From NCBI GenBank assembly GCA_019348575.1, contig JAHWJE010000019.1, positions 1 to 10,692 on the forward strand: a stretch of 10,692 nt of DNA. The letters run 5' to 3'. A program made the position numbers and the translations under genes. Positions 1 to 4,835 of the stretch are shown piece after piece. The DNA comes from Actinomycetota bacterium. Lineage in GTDB: Bacteria > Actinomycetota > Thermoleophilia > Solirubrobacterales > Solirubrobacteraceae. The notes beneath the pieces were generated by a model, which saw only the letters and a program-made list of their open reading frames with translations, made no database searches and was not told where the DNA came from. Each line of letters begins with the position of its first letter. Position 1 is the first letter of the stretch.

Positions 1-680
1 TGCTGGTGCTCATCTACCTCGTCGTCGGGATCGGGCTGCTGTCGATCCTGCGCTGGACGGCGGCGCGGCTCGTCGGCCAGCTCGCGGCCTCGCTGATGCT
101 GCTGACGCGCGCGGTCCCCGTGCTGCTGATCTTCATGATCGTCCTGTTCATCAACACCGAGATGTGGCAGGTCTTCTCCGACGTCTCGGACCCGGCGCTG
201 TTCGGGGTGATCGCGCTGTTCATCGCGGTCGGCTCGGGCTTCGTCGGGTCGCGGCTGCCGCGCGAGGTGCGCGAGCTCGAGCAGGAGGTCGCCGCGGACC
301 CGCCGCTGACGACGCGCCAGCGCTTCAACGTCGGGCTCGTGATGTTCGTCAGCCAGGGGCTGCAGGTGCTCGTCGTCGCCGTCCTCGTGGGCGCGTTCTT
401 CGTCGCCTTCGGCGCTCTGGCGATCACGCCCGACGTCGTCGAGTCGTGGATCGGGCGCCGGCCGCACGCGATCGCCGGCAGCTCGTCGACGAGCATCGAG
501 CTGCTGAAGGTGTCAAGCGGGCTGGCCGCGTTCAGCGGCCTGTACTACGCGATCGCGGTGCTCACCGACCCGGCCTATCGCGCGGAGTTCCTCGACGAGC
601 TGCAGACCTCGCTGCGCGAGACGTTCGGCGATCGCGCGCGCTATCTCGAGGCGCGGGCGGCCGCGGTCGCGCCATCGTAG
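1..680 (+). CDS. Integral membrane protein of unknown function (5' end outside window)
   Basis: The reading frame is open from the first base and ends at TAG 678-680, so only the C-terminal ~225 residues are visible; the GTG at 6 is inside a hydrophobic segment and is unlikely to be the true start. Counting from that GTG, hydrophobic stretches lie at about residues 1-15, 26-50, 64-82, 109-140 and 171-187, suggesting four or five membrane spans. A charged stretch (about 84-107, RLPREVRELEQEV) separates the third and fourth, and the protein ends in a charged tail with helix-forming character (DPAYRAEFLDELQ, then TFGDRARYLEARA). I recognise no catalytic motif. The overall look, including the YYAIAVLTDPAYR segment near the last span, resembles actinobacterial integral membrane proteins of unknown function. 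The next gene starts only 11 bases after the stop and its candidate promoter overlaps this stop codon. No function is proposed. Confidence 0.8.
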   Translation, partial: LVLIYLVVGIGLLSILRWTAARLVGQLAASLMLLTRAVPVLLIFMIVLFINTEMWQVFSDVSDPALFGVIALFIAVGSGFVGSRLPREVRELEQEVAADPPLTTRQRFNVGLVMFVSQGLQVLVVAVLVGAFFVAFGALAITPDVVESWIGRRPHAIAGSSSTSIELLKVSSGLAAFSGLYYAIAVLTDPAYRAEFLDELQTSLRETFGDRARYLEARAAAVAPS

Positions 681-683
681 GCT
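678..683 (+). promoter_or_regulatory. Leaderless -10 element (TAGGCT) for the methyltransferase gene
   Basis: TAGGCT fits the actinobacterial -10 pattern TAnnnT and ends 8 bases before the GTG at 692, so transcription would begin at or next to the start codon. Its first three bases are the TAG stop codon of the upstream gene. No -35-like hexamer and no Shine-Dalgarno sequence are visible. The call rests on the same arrangement recurring at other starts in this window. Confidence 0.5.
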
Positions 684-691
684 CCCGCGCC

Positions 692-1486
692 GTGCCCGCC
701 GACGACGAACCGCAGCTCTACCTCCAGCACGGCCAGCCGCCCGGCGTGCCGCCCCTGGCGCTGACGGGCGAGCGCACGCTGCCCGACGTGCCGGAGGAGA
801 ACTACTGGTTTCAGCGCCACCTCGTGGTCTACGAGTGGATCGCCGGCCGGATCGGCGGGCTGCGCGTCGTCGACATGGCCTGCGGGGAGGGCTACGGCTC
901 CGACGTCCTGGCGAGCGCCGGGGCCGCCGAGGTCGTCGGCGTGGACGCCAACCCGGAGGCCTTCGAGCACGCGCGGCTGCGCTACGTGCGCGAGAACCTG
1001 CGCTTCGTGCGCACGATGGTCGAGACCTTCGACGAGCCCTGCGACGCGCTCGTCTTCCTGCAGACGATCGAGCACGTGCGCGACCCGGGCGCCGTGCTCG
1101 CCCGCTTCCGCGAGCTCGTCGCCGGCTCGCCGGACGGCGTCGTGTTCGTCTCGACGCCCAACGTGCTGACGCTGGCGCCGCCGGGCGCGAAGCGCTCGGG
1201 CAACCCCTGGCACCTCTACGAGTACCGGCCCGAGGAGTTCGCCGCGCTGTGTCGCGCGCACTTCGGCTCGGTCGAGCTGTTCGGCCTCTACCACGCGCGC
1301 AAGCTCGCGCTGCACGCGGGCGCGCTGCGCCTGGGCTGGGACGCCGTGCACGCCCGCCTGGGCATCACCAAGCGCTTCTACGACCGCTTCACGGCGGCGA
1401 TCGACGTGCGCGACTTCGCCCTGCGCGCGGGCAGCGCGCGCGACCTGCGCGCGGCGCTCGACCTCGTCGCCGTGCTGCGGCCGTGA
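692..1486 (+). CDS. Class I SAM-dependent methyltransferase, Rv3030-like
   Basis: This 264-residue protein is a Rossmann-fold methyltransferase expected to act in the cytoplasm on an O-nucleophile of a sugar or polysaccharide precursor; the substrate is inferred, not seen. Near the N-terminus (about residues 26-43) it carries GERTLPDVPEENYWFQRH, a block I associate with the actinobacterial family that includes mycobacterial Rv3030. SAM-binding motif I is VVDMACGEGYG (about 59-69), the acidic end of strand beta-2 is D85 in VVGVDAN, and a later motif reads DALVFLQTIEHV. The C-terminus ends in LDLVAVLRP. GTG 692 is chosen because the conserved block begins shortly after it and the upstream frame is a shadow of the membrane-protein gene. 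Its stop overlaps the start of the GH57 gene (GTGA), so the two are probably co-translated. In mycobacteria the same neighbour pair belongs to the methylglucose lipopolysaccharide locus. Confidence 0.88.
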   Translation: MPADDEPQLYLQHGQPPGVPPLALTGERTLPDVPEENYWFQRHLVVYEWIAGRIGGLRVVDMACGEGYGSDVLASAGAAEVVGVDANPEAFEHARLRYVRENLRFVRTMVETFDEPCDALVFLQTIEHVRDPGAVLARFRELVAGSPDGVVFVSTPNVLTLAPPGAKRSGNPWHLYEYRPEEFAALCRAHFGSVELFGLYHARKLALHAGALRLGWDAVHARLGITKRFYDRFTAAIDVRDFALRAGSARDLRAALDLVAVLRP

Positions 1487-2895
1487 GCGGCGATCCGGCT
1501 CGCCCACCAGAAGGCGAGCTGGCGATCGTCCTGCACTCACACCAGCCCTACGTCGAGGGCTTCGGGGTCTGGCCGTTCGGCGAGGAGTGGCTGTGGGAGT
1601 CGATCGCGACGTCGTACCTGCCGCTGCTGGACGTCCTCGACTCCGGCCCGCCCACCCCGCCGATCACGCTGTCGCTGACGCCCGTCCTGTGCGACCAGCT
1701 CGAGGCGCCGGGCGCGCTCGAGCGCTGCGCGGCGTTTCTGCGCGGCACGCGCATCGAGACGCACCGTCGCGACAGCGAGGCGGCGGCAGCCGACCGCCGC
1801 GTCGTCGCCGCGCTCGAGCACTCCGCCGCGCGCTACGCGTGGGCGCGCGAGCGGCTCGCGGCGCTCGAGGGCGACCTGCTGGGCGCGCTCGGACGCCACG
1901 TCTGCTGGACCTCGTCGGCGACGCACGCCGTGCTGCCGCTGCTGGCGACGAACGCCGGCATCCGCCTGCAGCTGCGCGCGGGCATCGACGCGCACCGCCG
2001 CCGCTTCGGGTCCGGCGCCTGGCGCGGCGGCTTCTGGCTGCCGGAGTGCGCGCATGCGCCGTGGCTCGATCCGCTGCTCGAGGAGGTCGGCGTGCGCGCG
2101 GTCTGCGTCGACCTGACCGACGTCCTGTCCGCCGACGAGCAGCTGCGCCCGCTGCGCTCGCCCGCCGGGCCGCTGTTGGTGCCGATCGACCGCGCGACGA
2201 TCGAGCTCGTCTGGAGCGACCGCGGCTATCCGGCCGACGCGCGCTATCGCGACTACCACGCCTTCACGCGCTACCGCCACCGCGCCTGGAGCAACGACGG
2301 GTCGCCGTACGACCCCGCGCGCGCCGCTGTCGCCGCGCGCGAGCACGCGGCCGACTTCGTCGCGCGCGTGCGCGAGCGGCTCGCCGGCGGCGGCCTGTGC
2401 GTCTTCGCCGTCGACACCGAGCTGCTCGGCGACTGGTGGCACGAGGGGCCGCTGTGGCTGGCGGCGGTGATCGAGCAGGCGGCGGCGCGCGGGCTGCAGA
2501 TCGCGCGCCTCGACGACGCGCTGACACGCCACGAGGCGGCGGCCGCGCCCGCCGACCTGCCGGTGACGACGTGGGGCGCGCGGCGCGATCTGAGCACCTG
2601 GAGCGCTCCGCCGGTCGCGCGCATGGCCTGGAGCGCACGCGATGCCGAGCTGCGCGCGGTCGCCGCGGCGCGCACCGGCGCAACCGATGCGCGCGCGGCC
2701 CGCGAGCTGCTCGCGCTGCAGTCGAGCGACTGGGCGTTTCTCGTCAGCCGTGACCTCGCCGAGCCCTACGGGCGCGAACGCGCGGCCGCGCACCGCAGGG
2801 CGCTCGACGCGGCGCTCGCGGCGCCCGGCATGCACGACGCGTCGGTGCGCTCGCTCGCGCCGCAGGCGTCCCCGGCGCAGCTGTCGGAGCCGTAG
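1483..2895 (+). CDS. GH57 family 1,4-alpha-glucan branching enzyme (DUF1957 type)
   Basis: The 470-residue product belongs to glycoside hydrolase family 57 and probably forms alpha-1,6 branches in glycogen or a related glucan. The N-terminus has the family signature LAIVLHSHQPYVEG (about 13-26). The catalytic nucleophile is predicted as E188 in GFWLPECAHAP and the acid as D311 in FAVDTELLGDWWHEGP, the expected order and context. A helical C-terminal part (about 385-450) with LLALQSSDWAFLVS matches the DUF1957 region, where a conserved Trp-rich segment is usual. The start is GTG 1483, overlapping the methyltransferase stop by four bases; no good Shine-Dalgarno sequence is seen, so coupling is likely. 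Spacing between the catalytic residues is about 123, whereas from memory the Thermus and Thermococcus enzymes have about 170, and the protein is shorter than their ~520 residues or more. It could therefore be a divergent branching enzyme or another GH57 glucan-active enzyme. Confidence 0.9.
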   Translation: MSGDPARPPEGELAIVLHSHQPYVEGFGVWPFGEEWLWESIATSYLPLLDVLDSGPPTPPITLSLTPVLCDQLEAPGALERCAAFLRGTRIETHRRDSEAAAADRRVVAALEHSAARYAWARERLAALEGDLLGALGRHVCWTSSATHAVLPLLATNAGIRLQLRAGIDAHRRRFGSGAWRGGFWLPECAHAPWLDPLLEEVGVRAVCVDLTDVLSADEQLRPLRSPAGPLLVPIDRATIELVWSDRGYPADARYRDYHAFTRYRHRAWSNDGSPYDPARAAVAAREHAADFVARVRERLAGGGLCVFAVDTELLGDWWHEGPLWLAAVIEQAAARGLQIARLDDALTRHEAAAAPADLPVTTWGARRDLSTWSAPPVARMAWSARDAELRAVAAARTGATDARAARELLALQSSDWAFLVSRDLAEPYGRERAAAHRRALDAALAAPGMHDASVRSLAPQASPAQLSEP

Positions 2896-2926
2896 CAGCC
2901 CCGCGACGAGCAGGCTTTTCCCGCTC

Positions 2927-2944
2927 CTTGCGCACGAGCGCAAG
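2927..2944. repeat. Perfect 7-bp inverted repeat with 4-base loop
   Basis: CTTGCGC, loop ACGA, GCGCAAG: a perfect hairpin or dyad 31 bases past the GH57 stop. No T-tract follows on either strand, so a classical terminator is not supported. Its right arm touches the candidate -35 (2942-2947) of the riboswitch promoter, so it could equally be a protein-binding operator. Function unknown. Confidence 0.45.
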
Positions 2945-2971
2945 ACATTCCGTCGGAGCGGTCCCTACCAT
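2942..2971 (+). promoter_or_regulatory. Candidate promoter for the riboswitch leader
   Basis: AAGACA (2942-2947) and TACCAT (2966-2971) are separated by 18 bases. TACCAT fits TAnnnT and AAGACA matches TTGACA at four positions. The predicted start near 2978 would lie about 28 bases before the first aptamer helix, leaving a transcript leader of roughly 195 bases before the ATG at 3174. This is a sequence-pattern call only. Confidence 0.4.
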
Positions 2972-3003
2972 GCGGCGCTGCTTTGCATAACGAGCCGAGT
3001 CCC

Positions 3004-3150
3004 GAGCGCCCAGCGCGACCGGGAACGGGGGACCCACGTGGGCCGGTGCAGTCCCGGTCCGGGGGCGAATCGCCACCCACCGCCAGCGCGCGGTGCGGCG
3101 GCGTAGCGCACGTCACAGCGCGAGCCCGGCAGCTAACCCCGTAGGCGCCG
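3004..3150 (+). ncRNA. Cyclic di-AMP riboswitch (ydaO/yuaA class)
   Basis: This leader carries the conserved blocks of the c-di-AMP aptamer: ACGGGGGACCCA (3025-3036), GGGGGCGAATC (3061-3071) and CAGCTAACCCCGTAGGC (3130-3146). Helices can be drawn by eye: P1 3006-3010 with 3144-3148; CGGGG 3026-3030 with CCCCG 3137-3141; a local hairpin 3040-3046/3054-3060; hairpin CACCGC 3078-3083 with GCGGTG 3090-3095; and GTA followed by GCGC 3106-3109 with GCGC 3118-3121, leading into the GAGCCCGGCAGCTAAC block. This is the same order as in the Thermoanaerobacter ydaO aptamer as I remember it, with different paired bases, which is the covariation expected of a true family member. The riboswitch ends 23 bases before an ATG for an Rpf-like cell-wall protein. 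In Streptomyces this class precedes rpfA and lowers expression when c-di-AMP is high. The expression platform is not obvious. Confidence 0.95.
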
Positions 3151-3157
3151 CGACGAC

Positions 3158-3166
3158 GAGAGGGAG
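3158..3166 (+). promoter_or_regulatory. Shine-Dalgarno sequence deciding the Rpf-like start
   Basis: GAGAGGGAG, with the AGGGAG core ending 7 bases before ATG 3174. It lies just downstream of the riboswitch P1 strand and fixes 3174 as the start; an upstream in-frame ATG at 3093 is inside the aptamer and has no ribosome-binding site. Confidence 0.75.
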
Positions 3167-3173
3167 CACCCAG

Positions 3174-3839
3174 ATGACAGCCAGCGACGACCCACGGGCG
3201 AGCCGCGATGCCCTGCCCGAGCACCACGACGCGGCGCTCACGATCGCCTGCCGCCGCTCGCTGCGCGCCGCGCGCGTGCGCCGCGCCGCGTCGCGGCTGC
3301 GCCGCCGGCGCGCGCTGCGCAGCCGCGGATCGCTGCTCGTCGCGCTCGCCGGCGTGCTGATCGCAAGCGCCGGCGCCGTCGCCCACCAGACCGACTCCGC
3401 GCGCGGCACGATGACCGCGCAGACGATCGCCGCCGCCCAGAAGGCCCTCGGCGTCGCGGCCGACGGCATCGTCGGCCCGCGCACGCGCGCCGCGACGAAG
3501 CGCTTCCAGCGCCGCAAGGGACTCGCGGTGAACGGCGTGATCGGCCCGCAGACGCTCAAGGCGCTCGGCATCGAGCGCCCGCGGGTGGGCGATCAGCGCG
3601 CGCGGGCGGCGGTCGCCGACCCGCTGCTCGAGCGGATCGCGAGATGCGAGTCCGGCGGCGACCCGACCGCCGTCTCGGCCGACGGCCGCTACCGCGGCAA
3701 GTACCAGTTCTCACGTGAGACGTGGAGAGACGTCGGCGGCCGCGGCGACCCCGCCCGCGCCTCGGAGGTCGAGCAGGACAGGATGGCCGCCAGGCTGCTG
3801 CGGCGGGCGGGCACGAGCCCTTGGCCCAACTGCGCGTGA
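3174..3839 (+). CDS. Peptidoglycan-binding, resuscitation-promoting-factor-like muralytic protein
   Basis: A 221-residue exported or membrane-anchored protein predicted to bind and cleave peptidoglycan. It opens with about 52 residues unusually rich in Arg (RRAASRLRRRRALRSRG), followed by a hydrophobic segment at 53-70 that may be a late signal or anchor. Residues about 82-132 form a PG_binding_1 domain (AADGIVGPRTRAATKRFQRR, then VNGVIGPQTLKAL). Residues 148-221 are an Rpf/lysozyme-like domain: IARCESGGDP with predicted catalytic E159, then GKYQFSRETW, and WPNC at the end. C158 and C220 sit where Rpf domains have a disulfide. Start ATG 3174 is supported by a good Shine-Dalgarno sequence and by the aptamer immediately upstream. 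Expression is expected to respond to c-di-AMP. Compared with mycobacterial RpfB it lacks G5 and DUF348 domains, and it uses PG_binding_1 rather than the LysM seen in many Streptomyces Rpfs. Confidence 0.9.
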   Translation: MTASDDPRASRDALPEHHDAALTIACRRSLRAARVRRAASRLRRRRALRSRGSLLVALAGVLIASAGAVAHQTDSARGTMTAQTIAAAQKALGVAADGIVGPRTRAATKRFQRRKGLAVNGVIGPQTLKALGIERPRVGDQRARAAVADPLLERIARCESGGDPTAVSADGRYRGKYQFSRETWRDVGGRGDPARASEVEQDRMAARLLRRAGTSPWPNCA

Positions 3840-3868
3840 GCGGGAGTCGCGGCCGCGGATGCGGGCGG

Positions 3869-3874
3869 TAGTGT
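3869..3874 (+). promoter_or_regulatory. Leaderless -10 element (TAGTGT) for the second methyltransferase
   Basis: TAGTGT lies 9 bases before ATG 3884 in the 44-base gap after the Rpf-like gene. No Shine-Dalgarno or -35 sequence is visible, so a leaderless transcript independent of the riboswitch is suggested. Confidence 0.5.
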
Positions 3875-3883
3875 CAGCACGCG

Positions 3884-4684
3884 ATGAACGACGAACTGGC
3901 GGGCCTCAAGGCGCTGCAGCGCGCGATCTGGAGCGCGGGCGACTACGACGCGATCGCGGAGCTGTTCTGGGACGTCGGCGCCGCCGTCGCCGAGGCCGCG
4001 GCGATCGAGCCCGGGATGAAGGTGCTCGACGTCGCGACCGGCACCGGCAACGCCGCGATCCGCGCGGCGGAGGCGGGCTCGGACGTCGTCGGGCTGGACC
4101 TCACGCCTGAGCTGTTCGACGACGCGCGCCGGCGCGAGGCGCTCGCGGGCGTGCGCGTCCAGTGGGTCGAGGGCGATGCCGAGGCGCTGCCCTTCGACGA
4201 CGACAGCTTCGACCGCGTCCTGTCGACGTTCGGGGTCATGTTCGCGCCACGTCACGACGTGGCGGCCGCCGAGCTCGTCCGCACGTGCCGCACGGGCGGC
4301 ATGATCGTGCTCGCCAACTGGACGCCGGCCGGGTTCATCGGCCGGATGTTCGCGGCCTTCGCCGACCGCATGCCGGCTGCGCCTCCGCCCGCGCCGCCGA
4401 CGCTGTGGGGCGACGAGGCGCACGTGCGGGCACTGCTCGGCGGGCAGGCGCGGCTCGCGATCCAACGGCGGACCGTCGACCTCGTCTACGAGTCGCTGGA
4501 CGGGATGGTCGCCGATTACGAGCAGCAGTTCGGGCCGATGGTCCTCGCCCGGCAGGTGCTCGACGGCGCGGCGTACGAGGCGCTGAAGGCAGAGCTGCGC
4601 GCGCTCGTCGAGTCCTTCGACACCGGCGACGGCGAGGTGCGGATCCCGGCGGAGTACCTGCTGGTCGTGGGTCTGAAGCCCTGA
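3884..4684 (+). CDS. Class I SAM-dependent methyltransferase (UbiE/Methyltransf_11-like)
   Basis: A 266-residue soluble methyltransferase. SAM motif I is KVLDVATGTGNAAIRAAE (about 46-63), the strand beta-2 acidic residue is in VVGLDLTPE, motif II region reads GDAEALPFDDDSFDRVLSTFG, and a post-motif segment has GGMIVLANWTP. This set is typical of the UbiE/ubiquinone-type and small-molecule methyltransferases; the acceptor substrate cannot be read from the sequence. A Pro/Ala-rich stretch (PAAPPPAPP) in the cap region precedes the C-terminal third. It is not closely similar to the methyltransferase at 692-1486: it lacks the ENYWF block. ATG 3884 is the start because the preceding sequence has a TAGTGT element and the following residues match the usual N-terminal helix. 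It stands alone, with its own candidate promoter and a 151-base gap to the phosphorylase gene. Confidence 0.87.
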   Translation: MNDELAGLKALQRAIWSAGDYDAIAELFWDVGAAVAEAAAIEPGMKVLDVATGTGNAAIRAAEAGSDVVGLDLTPELFDDARRREALAGVRVQWVEGDAEALPFDDDSFDRVLSTFGVMFAPRHDVAAAELVRTCRTGGMIVLANWTPAGFIGRMFAAFADRMPAAPPPAPPTLWGDEAHVRALLGGQARLAIQRRTVDLVYESLDGMVADYEQQFGPMVLARQVLDGAAYEALKAELRALVESFDTGDGEVRIPAEYLLVVGLKP

Positions 4685-4725
4685 GCGCAGGCAGCGCGCG
4701 CCAATCGTTTCGGGTCGGCCTGCGC
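4685..4725 (+). terminator. Possible stem-loop after the methyltransferase stop
   Basis: GCGCAGGC (4685-4692) and GCCTGCGC (4718-4725) form a perfect 8-bp stem with a 25-base loop starting directly after the TGA stop. No T-tract follows, so termination is only a possibility. The rest of the 4685-4835 gap shows no convincing gene. Confidence 0.3.
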
Positions 4726-4819
4726 GGCGGATCGGTGCTGCCGGCGGTCGCTGTCGCGGTCGCCGTGACGGCCGCGCTGCGGGCGCTGGCCTGACGGCGC
4801 GGCGATGACGCGTCGTCCC

Positions 4820-4828
4820 TGAGAAGAT
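4820..4828 (+). promoter_or_regulatory. Degenerate extended -10 (TGAGAAGAT) for the phosphorylase
   Basis: TG-A-GAAGAT ends 7 bases before ATG 4836. It lacks the first T of TAnnnT but has the TGn extension and the A and final T. The same layout (TGAGATACT, 7-base spacer) occurs before the gene at 7026, which is the main reason to report it. Confidence 0.35.
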
Positions 4829-4835
4829 CTGCGCG

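Noticed and set aside
2896..2960. Classical intrinsic terminator after the GH57 gene
   Set aside because: The hairpin at 2927-2944 is not followed by a T-tract on either strand; reported only as a dyad of unknown role.
3093..3173. Upstream ATG for the Rpf-like gene
   Set aside because: It lies inside the riboswitch aptamer, has no ribosome-binding site and encodes nothing conserved; ATG 3174 has a good Shine-Dalgarno.
4684..4794. Possible small hydrophobic peptide after the second methyltransferase
   Set aside because: The frame ends in a Val/Ala-rich tail, but there is no convincing start, ribosome-binding site or leaderless box in front of it; probably chance.
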